Source: an uncultured Luteimonas sp. (GTDB lineage: Bacteria; Pseudomonadota; Gammaproteobacteria; Xanthomonadales; Xanthomonadaceae). Taken from it: a DNA stretch of 64,000 nucleotides. The position numbers were made by a program, and so were the translations under genes. The DNA lies in assembly GCA_934541015.1 (NCBI GenBank), contig CAKTDC010000015.1:1-64000 (forward strand), in the 5' to 3' direction. The notes beneath the pieces are model-generated. The model did no database searches. It saw only the letters and a list, made by a program, of their open reading frames with translations, and was not told the DNA's origin. The first letter of the stretch is position 1. Each line of letters starts with the position of its first letter. Shown here one piece after another: positions 51,854 to 61,500 of the stretch.

Positions 51854-53203
51854 ATGCGCACTACACGATCCATCACCATCATCGGCGCCGGGCTGGCAGG
51901 CGCGCTGCTCGCCACCCTGCTGGCGCAGCGCGGCTGGACGGTGGAGGTGTTCGAGCGGCGCGGCGATCCGCGCGTGCACGGCTATGCCGGCGGCCGCTCG
52001 ATCAACCTGGCGCTGACCGAGCGCGGCATGCATGCGCTGCGGCAGGCCGGCGCCGACGCCGACGTGCTGCGCCAGGCGGTGATGATGCGCGGCCGCATGG
52101 TGCACCCCCTGGGCGGGGAACCGGAGCTGCAGCGCTACGGGCGCGACGACAGCGAGGTGATCTGGTCGGTCAGCCGGGGCGAGCTCAACATCGTGCTGAT
52201 CGAGGCCGCCGAGGCCGCCGGCGCCACGCTGCATTTCGACCGGGGGCTGGAGAGCGTCGACTTCGATGCCGGCAGCTTCCGCGTCCGCGGCGAAGGCCAC
52301 GACGAAACCCGTCCCTTCGACACCCTGATCGGCGCCGACGGCGCCGGCTCGACCCTGCGTGCGCAGATGATGCGGGTGTCCGACCTGGGCGAGCGCACCG
52401 AGTGGCTCGACCACGGCTACAAGGAACTGGAAATCCCGCCCGGCCCGGGCGGCAGCTTCCGCATCGAAGCCAACGCCCTGCACATCTGGCCGCGCGACCA
52501 CTACATGTGCATCGCCCTGCCCAACGACGAGCGCACCTTCACCGTCACCCTGTTCATGCCGCACGCCGGGCCGTGGCCCAGCTTCGAAACCGTGGCCGAC
52601 GGCGACGCGGCACTGGCGCTGTTCCGCGAACGGTTCCCGGACACCCTGCCGCTGATCCCGATGCTCGAGGCGGACTACGAGCGCAATCCGGTCGGCACCC
52701 TGGGCACGCTCTATCTCGACCGCTGGCACCTGGGCGGCCGCGCAGTGCTGGTCGGCGATGCCGCCCACGCGATGGTGCCGTTCCACGGCCAGGGCATGAA
52801 CTGCGCCTTCGAGGACTGCGCGGAGCTGGCCGGGCGGCTTGCGGACGGAGCGGACCTGGCCGCCGCCTATGCCGCGTACGCGGCCGAGCGCATGCCCAAC
52901 GCCGCCGCGATCCAGCACATGGCGCTGGAGAACTACATCGAGATGCGCGACCGCGTGGACGACAGCGACTACCGCCTGCAGCGGGCGCTGGAGCTGCTGC
53001 TGCAGGACCGCCACCCGGGCCGCTTCGTGCCGCACTACGCCATGGTCAGCTTCATGCGCATTCCCTACGCCGTGGCGCTGGCGCGCAGCGAGGTCCAGCG
53101 CGGCATCCTGGCGCGCGCCACCGAAGGCCTGGACACGCTGGACCGCGTGGACTGGACCAGCCTCGACGCCGACGTGCTGGCGCGGCTGGAGCCGCTTTCC
53201 TAG
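51854..53203 (+). CDS. kmo: kynurenine 3-monooxygenase
   Basis: Kmo is the FAD- and NADPH-dependent enzyme that hydroxylates kynurenine to 3-hydroxykynurenine. The 449-residue protein starts at the ATG at 51854 (MRTTRSITIIGAGLAG); the longer frame runs into the repeat unit. The FAD motifs are GAGLAGALLATLLAQRG, a DG motif (LIGADGAGSTLR) and GDAAHAMVPFHGQGMNCAFED. The upstream gap shows no clear Shine-Dalgarno. With KynU and NbaC it completes the route from kynurenine to the ring-opened product. Confidence 0.97.
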   Translation: MRTTRSITIIGAGLAGALLATLLAQRGWTVEVFERRGDPRVHGYAGGRSINLALTERGMHALRQAGADADVLRQAVMMRGRMVHPLGGEPELQRYGRDDSEVIWSVSRGELNIVLIEAAEAAGATLHFDRGLESVDFDAGSFRVRGEGHDETRPFDTLIGADGAGSTLRAQMMRVSDLGERTEWLDHGYKELEIPPGPGGSFRIEANALHIWPRDHYMCIALPNDERTFTVTLFMPHAGPWPSFETVADGDAALALFRERFPDTLPLIPMLEADYERNPVGTLGTLYLDRWHLGGRAVLVGDAAHAMVPFHGQGMNCAFEDCAELAGRLADGADLAAAYAAYAAERMPNAAAIQHMALENYIEMRDRVDDSDYRLQRALELLLQDRHPGRFVPHYAMVSFMRIPYAVALARSEVQRGILARATEGLDTLDRVDWTSLDADVLARLEPLS

Positions 53204-53297
53204 GCGCACGGGCGTGCGGGCTGGCGCCGGCGCAGCCACCCGGGACAACACTTCGCCGCGCCCCGCATCGCGGCGTGTCGCGCCCTTTCGGGGCTCC

Positions 53298-53309
53298 TAC
53301 AATGGGGGC
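53298..53309 (+). promoter_or_regulatory. -10-like hexamer for leaderless sbcB mRNA
   Basis: TACAAT (53298-53303), GGGGGC, then the ATG at 53310. Confidence 0.5.
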
Positions 53310-54755
53310 ATGGCGGCTTCCTTCCTCTTCTACGATCTGGAAACCTTCGGCGCCGATCCGCGCCGCTCGCGCATCGCCCAGTTCGCGGCGATCCGCACCG
53401 ACGAGGCGCTCAACGAGATCGACCAGCCGATCGACTTCCTGGTCCGGCCCGCGGACGACCTGCTGCCCTCGCCCGATGCCACCCTCGTCACCGGCCTGTC
53501 CCCGCAACGCGCGCGAGCCGAAGGTGTGTCGGAGGCCGAGGCCTTCGCCCGGATCTTCGAAGAGATGGCGCAGCCGCAGACCTGCACCCTCGGCTACAAC
53601 TCCTTGAGATTCGACGACGAGTTCGTGCGCTTCGGGCTGTACCGCAATTTCTTCGATGCCTACGAGCGCGAATGGCGCGGCGGCAATTCGCGCTGGGATC
53701 TGCTCGACGCCCTGCGCCTGATGCACGCGTTGCGTCCCGACGGCATCGCCTGGCCACAGCGCGAGGACGGCAAGGGCCCCTCGTTCAAGCTCGAACACCT
53801 GGCGCTGGCCAACGGCGTGCGCGCCGGTGACGCGCACGAGGCGCTGTCGGACGTGCGCGCGCTGATCGGGCTCGCACGCCTGTTCCGCAGCGCGCAGCCG
53901 CGGCTCTGGGACTACGCCCTGCAGCTGCGCGACAAGCGCTTCGTCGGCACGCTGTTCGACACCGTCGCGATGACGCCCCTGCTGCACGTGTCGCAGCGCT
54001 ATCCGGCCAGCCGCCTGTGCTCCGCGCCGGTGCTGCCGCTGGCCCGGCATCCGCTCTACGACGGCCGCGTCATCGTGTTCGACCTGGACGGCGAGCCCGA
54101 CGCCCTGCTCGACCTGGACGCCGAAGCGATCGCCGGCCGCATGTACCTGCGCGCCGACCAGCTGCCCGAAGGCGAGACCCGGATCGGGCTGAAGGAGGTG
54201 CACCTCAACCGCTGCCCCGCGCTGGTGCGCTGGGACCACCTGCGCAGCGCCGACTTCGCCCGCCTGGCGATCGAGCCGTCGCAGGTCGAATACCGCGCCT
54301 CGCGCCTGCGCGCGGCCGGACCGGCGCTGGCGGAAAAGCTGCGCCAGGTCTATGCCACCGAACGCGTGTTTCCGCCCGGCGACGTCGACAGCGCGCTCTA
54401 CGACGGCTTCATCCCCGATGCCGACAAGCGCCTGTTCGCCGAGGTCCGCGCCACGCCGCCGGATCAGCTGGGGACGCGCCGGTTCGGCTTCCGCGACGCG
54501 CGCATGCCCGAACTGCTGTTCCGCTACCGGGCCCGCAACTGGCCGGACACGCTCGACGCCAGCGAACGCTCGCGCTGGGACGACTACCGGCGGGCCCGCC
54601 TCGACGACGGCAGCGGACTGGCCGAAACGGGCTTCACCGGGTATTTCGAACGCATTGCGACACTGCGCGCAGGCATCGATGGCGATGCCGCCAGGCTGCG
54701 CCTGCTGGATGAACTGGACGCCTGGGGCCGCTCGCTGCAATCGACGCTGGCATGA
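53310..54755 (+). CDS. sbcB: exodeoxyribonuclease I
   Basis: ExoI digests single-stranded DNA 3' to 5' in recombination and repair. The 481-residue protein starts at the ATG at 53310 (MAASFLFYDLETFGADPRRSR). The DEDD exonuclease residues are D and E in FYDLETFG, D in LGYNSLRFDDEFVRFG and D in HEALSDVRAL. The SH3-like and C-terminal domains follow, matching the E. coli protein length (475). The stop overlaps the next gene as ATGA, so the two are likely coupled. Confidence 0.97.
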   Translation: MAASFLFYDLETFGADPRRSRIAQFAAIRTDEALNEIDQPIDFLVRPADDLLPSPDATLVTGLSPQRARAEGVSEAEAFARIFEEMAQPQTCTLGYNSLRFDDEFVRFGLYRNFFDAYEREWRGGNSRWDLLDALRLMHALRPDGIAWPQREDGKGPSFKLEHLALANGVRAGDAHEALSDVRALIGLARLFRSAQPRLWDYALQLRDKRFVGTLFDTVAMTPLLHVSQRYPASRLCSAPVLPLARHPLYDGRVIVFDLDGEPDALLDLDAEAIAGRMYLRADQLPEGETRIGLKEVHLNRCPALVRWDHLRSADFARLAIEPSQVEYRASRLRAAGPALAEKLRQVYATERVFPPGDVDSALYDGFIPDADKRLFAEVRATPPDQLGTRRFGFRDARMPELLFRYRARNWPDTLDASERSRWDDYRRARLDDGSGLAETGFTGYFERIATLRAGIDGDAARLRLLDELDAWGRSLQSTLA

Positions 54756-55438
54756 CCATCTATTTCACCGACAAGAGCCTGAAGTTCCTGCGCGGCCTGG
54801 CCCGCAACAACGACAAGGCCTGGTTCGACGCCCACCGCGCCGACTACGAGCGCCACGTGCGCGAGCCCTACCTGCGCCTGCTGACCGACCTGCAGCCGGG
54901 GCTGGCAGCGATCAGCCCGCATTTCCGCTCCGATCCGCGGCGCGTCGGCGGCTCGCTGTTCCGCATCCACCGCGATGCCCGCTTCTCCCACGACAAGTCG
55001 CCCTACAAGCTCTGGCAGGGCGCGCGCCTGTACCACGAGCGCCGGCGCGAGGTGCCGGCGCCCTCGTTCTACGTGCACCTGCAGCCGGGCGACAGCTTCA
55101 TCGGCGCCGGGCTGTGGCATCCGGAGCCGGAGACGCAGCGGCGCATCCGCCAGTTCATCCTCGACAACCCCGGCAGCTGGAAGGCGGCGGCGCACGCGCC
55201 TGCCCTGCGCCGGCGCTTCGAGTTCGAGCAGACCGACAGGCTGGTGCGGCCGCCGCGCGGATTCCCCGCCGACTTCGAATTCATCGACGACCTCAAGCAC
55301 CGCAACTGGGTGCTGTGGCGCTCGCTGGACGACGCGGTGATGACCGGCCCGAAGCTGCGCCAGACCGTCCTGAAGGACCTTGAGGCGCTGGCGCCGTTCA
55401 TGGACTACCTGTGCGCGGCCCTGGACCTGGAGTTCTGA
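54752..55438 (+). CDS. DUF2461 family protein
   Basis: This 228-residue protein is of the DUF2461 type (TIGR02453-like): it begins IYFTDKSLKFLRGLARNNDKAWFDAHR, seen in parts as FLRGLARNNDKAWFDAHR, followed by RIHRDARFSHDKSPYK and HLQPGDSFIGAGLW, all family blocks. The function is unknown. Its start overlaps the sbcB stop by 4 bp, and it may share that transcript. Confidence 0.9.
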   Translation: MTIYFTDKSLKFLRGLARNNDKAWFDAHRADYERHVREPYLRLLTDLQPGLAAISPHFRSDPRRVGGSLFRIHRDARFSHDKSPYKLWQGARLYHERRREVPAPSFYVHLQPGDSFIGAGLWHPEPETQRRIRQFILDNPGSWKAAAHAPALRRRFEFEQTDRLVRPPRGFPADFEFIDDLKHRNWVLWRSLDDAVMTGPKLRQTVLKDLEALAPFMDYLCAALDLEF

Positions 55439-55553
55439 CGGTGCCGGCCCGGCTCCCCTGCCCTGGCCCGGCCCGGTCGGCGCGCCGCCCGGCACGCGCC
55501 AGGTGTGGCGCGCGTGACCCCGGCCGGAACGCGGCCACGGGAGCAACCGCGGC

Positions 55554-56114
55554 GTGAAGAAGCTTGCGTGGCTGCTGGCGATCCTCCTGCTGCTGATGGC
55601 GGGATTCGTCGCTGCCGGGCCGGTGCTGACGCTGCGCTCGCTGGAGCGCGCGGCGGCGGACAACCGCATCATCCCGCTGGTGTGGCTGGTCGACTACCCG
55701 GCCCTGCGCGCCAGCCTGAAGGCCCAGATCGGCGACCGCATGGTGCGCGCGGCCGGCAGCGGCGTGCAGGCCAGCCTGCTGGGGCAGGCGGGGCTGCGCG
55801 CCAGCGGCGCAGCAGTCGATGCCGCGGTGGAGGCCGCCGTCAATCCGGTGGCAATCGCTGCGCTGGTGCAGGGGCGGCGGCTGCATGCCGCACTGCCGGA
55901 GCTGCCGCTGATCGGTGGCGGCCAGACGCGGCCCGGCGAATCCGGCGATCCCGTCGAAGCCGCCGGCAGGCCGCTGGCGGCTGCGCGCTATCGCTACGAA
56001 TCAGGCTCGCGCTTCACCGCCACGCTCGCGCACGAGGACGGCACCCGGACAATTTTCGTGCTGTCGCGCAAGGGACTGTGCTGGAGGCTGAGCGACATTC
56101 GCCTTCCGCTGTAG
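55554..56114 (+). CDS. DUF2939 family membrane-anchored protein
   Basis: This 186-residue protein uses a GTG start at 55554. The N-terminal MKKLAWLLAILLLLMAGF is a membrane anchor or signal, so the bulk (DRMVRAAGSGVQASLLGQAG onward) lies in the periplasm. It is typical of DUF2939 proteins, of unknown role. It is convergent with the 5'-nucleotidase; only 34 bp separate the stops. Confidence 0.85.
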   Translation: MKKLAWLLAILLLLMAGFVAAGPVLTLRSLERAAADNRIIPLVWLVDYPALRASLKAQIGDRMVRAAGSGVQASLLGQAGLRASGAAVDAAVEAAVNPVAIAALVQGRRLHAALPELPLIGGGQTRPGESGDPVEAAGRPLAAARYRYESGSRFTATLAHEDGTRTIFVLSRKGLCWRLSDIRLPL

Positions 56115-56148
56115 GATGGCCGAGTAATTGCCCCTGACACCGTTAACC

Positions 56149-57063
56149 CTACGGGTTTGACACCCCGTGCGGCACGTGCCCCGCAAGCACGTGCCGCCGT
56201 GCGCTGTCGATGTTGTGCAGCGAGTCGTCGAAGAAGATGTCGGCGCCGAAGGCCTCCAGGAACGGGCCCTTGGCGCGCCCGCCCAGGAACAGGGCTTCGT
56301 CCAGGCGCACGTCCCATTCGCGCAGGGTGCGGATCACGCGCTCGTGCGCGGGCGCCGAGCGCGCGGTGACCAGGGCAGTGCGGATCGGGGAGGCGTCGCC
56401 AACGGGAAACGCCGCCTGCAGGTCGTGCAGCGCGGCCAGGAAGCCGCGGAACGGGCCGCCGGACAGCGGCTCGCGGGCGCGCTCGATCTCGTGCCTGTGG
56501 AAGGCCTCGATCCCGCCCTCGCGCGAGACCCGCTCGCCCTCGTCGCCGAAGATCACCGCGTCGCCGTCGAAGGCGATGCGGATCTGCTCCCTGGCATGGC
56601 TGCCGGGCATCGCGCGGTCGGGCAGGATCGACGCGGCGGCGACGCCGTTGGCCAGCGCCTGGCGCACCGAGTCGGGGTTGGCCGACAGGAACAGCTGGGC
56701 GCCGAAGGGCTTGATGTACGGCCAGGTCGGCTCGCCGGAGGTGAAGGTCGCGCGCGCGATCGCCAGGCCGTGGTGCTGGATCGAATTGAAGATCCGCAAT
56801 CCGGTGTCGGCGGAATTTCGCGACAGCAGGATCACCTCGACCCGCGGCGCGTCGGGCGGCGCGTCATGGTTCAGGGCGAGCAGCTTGCGCACCAGCGGGA
56901 AGGCGATGCCCGGTTCGAGCACGTCGTCCTCGCGGCTGCGCTGGTAGTCCGCGTAGGGCTCGATTCCCTCCTGCTCGAACAGCGCGTGGCTGTCCTCCAG
57001 GTCGAACAGCGCCCGGGAGGAGATGGCGATGGTCAGGACGGCGACGGGTTCGCTGCGGGACAT
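56149..57063 (-). CDS. 5'-nucleotidase (NT5C-II-like, PF06189 type)
   Basis: This encodes 304 residues from the ATG at 57063. It resembles the cytosolic 5'-nucleotidase family of PF06189: SSRALFDLEDSHALFEQEG near the start, VILLSRNSADTGLRIFNSIQ, and the C-terminal IFFDDSLHNIDSA. These enzymes remove phosphate from nucleoside monophosphates; the residues here cannot be assigned beyond that. The longer frame to 57093 lacks conserved sequence. A -10-like GATAAT ends 6 nt before the ATG. Confidence 0.9.
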   Translation of the reverse strand: MSRSEPVAVLTIAISSRALFDLEDSHALFEQEGIEPYADYQRSREDDVLEPGIAFPLVRKLLALNHDAPPDAPRVEVILLSRNSADTGLRIFNSIQHHGLAIARATFTSGEPTWPYIKPFGAQLFLSANPDSVRQALANGVAAASILPDRAMPGSHAREQIRIAFDGDAVIFGDEGERVSREGGIEAFHRHEIERAREPLSGGPFRGFLAALHDLQAAFPVGDASPIRTALVTARSAPAHERVIRTLREWDVRLDEALFLGGRAKGPFLEAFGADIFFDDSLHNIDSARRHVLAGHVPHGVSNP

Positions 57064-57075
57064 GCCCGGATTATC
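57064..57075 (-). promoter_or_regulatory. -10-like hexamer for leaderless nucleotidase mRNA
   Basis: On the minus strand GATAAT (57075-57070), CCGGGC, then the ATG at 57063. Confidence 0.5.
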
Positions 57076-57151
57076 CACCGGAACGGCGCGCAATTCCCGC
57101 TGTCATGCGCCTGCGGCAGACTGGACGCCCGCCCGTTCGCCCGAGGCCGCC

Positions 57152-57700
57152 ATGTCCGAGTCCGCCAGGCAAGATCCCAGCGGCCTGTACCTGGGCGACT
57201 CGCTCACCCGGGAGCAGCAGATCGCGAACCTGCGCGTGCTCGGCGAGGGGGGACTGATCCGCGGCACCATCATCGGCAGCGCCCTGCTCGCGGTCGCGGG
57301 CTTCTCCTTCTTCGCGTACGCCGATGGCGACACCGGCCGCGTGGCCGGGCTGTTCGCCGGACTGTGCGGCGTGCTGCTCTGCCTGGTGGCGGCGCTGGGC
57401 CGGCCCGAGCTGCGCCGGGCGGCCGCGGCCACGCGCAGGGGGCGGCGCGAACCGGCATCGATCGAACTGTTCCCGGACCCGGAAGACGCAGACGCGGGCA
57501 CCCGGCGGGGCGAACTGCGCCCGCTCTCGCGCCACGCCCCGCGCTGGCAGATGACCTTTGCCAGGACCGACGGCTGGACGCCGCCGGAGGGCGAGCTTCC
57601 GGTCGAGGCGGTATACCTGAGCGATGTCGCCTGGCCGGTACTGCTGCTCCACCGCGACGGCCTGCTGGTGCCCCGGAGCAGGCCCGTGCGCGCCGGCTGA
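57152..57700 (+). CDS. small membrane protein, unknown
   Basis: This encodes 182 residues from the ATG at 57152. Two hydrophobic segments (GTIIGSALLAVAGFSFFA and AGLFAGLCGVLLCLVAAL) are close together, followed by a soluble region rich in Arg and acidic residues. I do not recognise the family. It is divergent from the nucleotidase gene and its stop is 6 bp from the nadK stop, so the two are tightly convergent. The open frame upstream is not supported. Confidence 0.6.
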   Translation: MSESARQDPSGLYLGDSLTREQQIANLRVLGEGGLIRGTIIGSALLAVAGFSFFAYADGDTGRVAGLFAGLCGVLLCLVAALGRPELRRAAAATRRGRREPASIELFPDPEDADAGTRRGELRPLSRHAPRWQMTFARTDGWTPPEGELPVEAVYLSDVAWPVLLLHRDGLLVPRSRPVRAG

Positions 57701-57706
57701 AGCGGC

Positions 57707-58477
57707 TCAGGCCTCGAACTGCTCGCTGAGGATGCGCTCTTCGAGGTTGTGCTCCGGGTCGAACAGCATGGTCACGGTGCGCTCGCGCGACTCGCGGATG
57801 GTGACCTCGATCACGTCGCGCACCTCGTGCGAATCCGCGGTCGCGCTGACCGGGCGTTTATAGGGATCGAGCACCCGGAAGCGCACCTCGGTGTCGGCCT
57901 TGAGCAGGGCGCCCCGCCAGCGCCGGGGCCGGAACGCCGCGATCGGCGTCAGCGCCAGCACCGCCGAGCCCAGCGGCAGGATCGGGCCGTGGGCCGAATA
58001 GTTGTAGGCCGTGCTGCCGGCGGTGGTGGCGACCATCACGCCGTCGGCGATCAGCTCGTCCAGGCGCTGCTTGCCGTTGAGTTCGATCGACAGGTGCGCG
58101 GCCTGCCGGGTCTGCCGCAGCAGCGAGACCTCGTTGTAGGCCAGCGAACCGACCGTCGCGCCGGATTCGGTCTGCGCCACCATCTCCAGCGGCCGCAGCA
58201 CCGCCGGTTCGGCCACGCGCAGGCGCTCGAGCAGCCCGTCCTCGCGGTAGTGGTTCATCAGGAAACCGACCGTACCCAGCTTCATGCCGAACACCGGCTT
58301 GCCGAGGCTGCCGTGGCGATGCAGCGTCTGCAGCATGAAGCCGTCGCCGCCGAGCGCACAGATCACGTCGGCCTCTTCCGGCTCGCACGGGCCGTGGCGT
58401 TCGCCCAGCGCCCGCAGCGCGGCCAGCGCGTCATCGGTCGGGCTGGCGAGGAAGGCGATGCGTGGGGTGTCGCTCAT
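57707..58477 (-). CDS. nadK: NAD kinase
   Basis: NadK phosphorylates NAD to NADP with ATP or polyphosphate. The 256-residue protein starts at the ATG at 58477, with AAAGGG as Shine-Dalgarno. The family motifs are [11 protein letters not shown] (GGDG), the NE motif in AYNEVSLL and the glycine-rich [16 protein letters not shown]. Length is usual for proteobacterial NadK. It lies downstream of gdhB, with a 92-bp gap that contains a hairpin. Confidence 0.96.
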   Translation of the reverse strand: MSDTPRIAFLASPTDDALAALRALGERHGPCEPEEADVICALGGDGFMLQTLHRHGSLGKPVFGMKLGTVGFLMNHYREDGLLERLRVAEPAVLRPLEMVAQTESGATVGSLAYNEVSLLRQTRQAAHLSIELNGKQRLDELIADGVMVATTAGSTAYNYSAHGPILPLGSAVLALTPIAAFRPRRWRGALLKADTEVRFRVLDPYKRPVSATADSHEVRDVIEVTIRESRERTVTMLFDPEHNLEERILSEQFEA

Positions 58478-58536
58478 CGGCCCTTTCCGGTCGGGGTGGC
58501 CGAAGCATAACCCGCCGCCACTGCGCCTGCCCGCGC

Positions 58537-58561
58537 GGCGGCGCCCCGTCGGGACGCCGCC
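58537..58561. repeat. GC-rich hairpin between gdhB and nadK
   Basis: GGCGGCGCCC-CGTC-GGG-A-CGCCGCC: a 10-bp stem with one bulge. No T-run follows on the minus strand, so it is not a standard terminator. Confidence 0.5.
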
Positions 58562-58569
58562 GCCTGGCG

Positions 58570-61500
58570 TCAGCTGCGCTGCGCCAGCTGCGACAGACGC
58601 TGGACCGCGACCGAGGCGGTCGGATAGTCCAGTGTCTTCTGCGCCGCAAGCTCTGACAGCATCGACAGCGTGAAGCGCAGCGCCGGATCGTCGCGCTCCA
58701 GCCACGCGGCCACCTTCTGCTCCGGCGTTTTCCCCGGCATCGACAGCACCTGGCCGACGAGGGTGCGCTGCTGCACCGCCAGTTCCTCGCGCAGTACGCC
58801 CCGGGCCACGGCGTGCCAGCGGCCTTCCACCTCCAGGGCGTCGATCTGCTCGGTCAGCCACGGCACCCGCAGCGCTTCGCCGACGCGGAAGTGCAGCCTG
58901 GCCACGTCCACCGGGCTGCCGCCGCGCTCGGTCGCCAGCTCGATGATGTCGGCGCACGGCTCCAGGTACGGCAGCGCCGCGAGCTGGCCGGCAAGCGCCG
59001 GGGGCACGTCCTTGCCCAGCCAGTCGGCCAGGCTGGCCTCGTAGCCGGGACGCATCGAGTCGGGGATGATGTTGTCGCCGGCGCGGATGTCGCGGAAGCC
59101 GTCGTGGTAGCGCTGCACGGCGGTGGTGATGTCCGGGATCGCGCCGGGACGCGCCAGCAGCCAGCGCGTGAACGAGCGCTGCAGATTCCAGATCACCTGC
59201 AGGGCGTCGATCTGCACCGCCTCGGCCACCTTGCCGTCGAGCGCGTCGATCTGCACCCACAGTTCCCGCGCCTCCAGCGTTTCGCGGGTGATGGTGAAGG
59301 CCTTGGCGACCTCGCCGTAGCTGCGCCCGCTGTCTTCCTGCATGCGCATCAGGAAGGTCGCGCCCATGCGGTTGATCATGGTGTTGGTCACCGCGGTGGC
59401 GATGATCTCGCGCTTCAGCCGGTGCTGCTCCATCGCCGGCGCGTACTTCTTCTGCAGCGGCTCGGGGAAGTAGCGCTGCAGCTCCCTGGACAGGTAGGGA
59501 TCCTCCGGCACGTCCGACTGCAGCAGCTGGTCGAAGGCGACCAGCTTCGAGTAGGACAGCAGCACCGCCAGCTCCGGCCGGGTCAGGCCCTGGCCACGCG
59601 ACCTGCGCTCGCTGAACTCCGCGTCCGAAGGCAGGTACTCGATCTGCCGGTCGAGCAGGCCCTGCTGCTCCAGGGTGCGGATGAAGTGCTGCTTGGAGCC
59701 CAGGCGCGCGGTGCTCATCCGCTCCATCAGGCTGATCGCCTGGTTCTGGCGGTAGTTGTCCCACAGCACAAGCTGCGCGACCTCGTCGGTCATCGACGCC
59801 AGCAGCCTGTTGCGCGCGTCCATCTTCAGCTTGCCGTCGCGCACCAGACCGTTGAGCAGGATCTTGATGTTGACCTCGTGGTCGGAGGTATCCACGCCGG
59901 CGGAGTTGTCGATGAAGTCGGTGTTGAGCAGCACGCCGTTCATCGCCGCCTCGATGCGACCGAGCTGGGTCATGCCCAGGTTGCCGCCCTCGCCCACGAT
60001 CCGGCAGCGCAGATCGCGGCCGTCGACGCGGATCGCGTTGTTGGCCCTGTCGCCGACGTCGGCGTGCTGCTCGGTCGAACCCTTGACGTAGGTGCCGATG
60101 CCGCCGTTCCACAGCAGGTCGACCGGCGCCCGCAGGATGGCCGAGAGCAGCGCATTGGGCGTCATCGCGGTGGTGCCTTCGGGCAGCCCCAGCGCCTCGC
60201 GCGCCTGCGGCGTGATCGCGATCGACTTGAGCGTGCGCAGGTACACGCCGCCGCCCTTGGAGATCAGCTTCGCGTCATAGTCCGCCCAGCTCGAGCGCGG
60301 CACCTTGAACAGCCGCGCACGCTCCTCGTACGAGCGCGCCGAATCGGGCGTCGGGTCGATGAAGATATGACGGTGGTCGAACGCGGCCACCAGGCGGATG
60401 TGCCTGGACAGCAGCATGCCGTTGCCGAATACGTCGCCGGACATGTCGCCGATGCCGACGCAGGTGAAGTCCTGGCTCTGGCTGTCGTGGCCGAGCGCGC
60501 GGAAGTGGCGCTTGACCGACTCCCAGGCGCCGCGCGCGGTGATGCCCATGCCCTTGTGGTCGTAGCCGACCGAGCCGCCGGAGGCGAAGGCATCGCCCAT
60601 CCAGAAGCCGTAGTCGGCGGAGATGCCGTTGGCGATGTCGGAGAACGTGGCCGTGCCCTTGTCCGCGGCGACCACCAGGTAGGGATCGTCCTGGTCGTGG
60701 CGGACCACGTCGACCGGCGGCACGATCGCGCCGTCGACGATGTTGTCGGTGATGTCGAGCAGGCCGCTGATGAACAGCCGGTAGCAGGCCACGCCCTCGG
60801 CGAACAGCGCGTCGCGGTCGCCGCCGGCGGGCGGGCGCTTGACGATGAAGCCGCCCTTGGAGCCGACCGGCACGATCACCGTGTTCTTCACCATCTGCGC
60901 CTTGACCAGGCCCAGCACCTCGGTGCGGAAGTCCTCGCGGCGGTCGGACCAGCGCAGGCCGCCGCGCGCCACCGGGCCGAAGCGCAGGTGGATGCCCTCC
61001 ACGCGCGGGCCGTACACGAAGATCTCGCGGTAGGGCTTGGGCTTGGGCGCCTCGGGCACCTGCGCCGAGTCGAACTTGAAGGCGATGGTTTCCTTGAAGC
61101 CGCCATCGTTCGTGCGCTGGTAGTAGCTGGTGCGCAGGGTGGCGTCGATCACGCCCATGAAGCTGCGCAGGATGCGGTCCTCGTCGAGGCTGGAGACGCT
61201 GTCGAGCAGCGCCCTGAGCGCGGTCCGCGCCGCTTCGTAGCGGGCCTCGCGGCCCTGGCGGCGGGCGTCGACCACCGGCTGCAGCACGGCCATGGCCGCG
61301 GAATCGCCGCCGGTCAGCGCCAGCAGCTGCGCGCCGAGGGCGTCGGCGCCGCGCTGGGCGTCGGCCTTGCCCTGCCGGCCGGTGCGCGGATCGAAGCGGG
61401 CCTCGAACAGTTCCACAAGCAGTCGCGCGATCAACGGGTTGCGGGCGAAGGTCTCCTCGACATAGGCCTGCGAGAACGGCACCCCGACCTGCAGCAGGAA

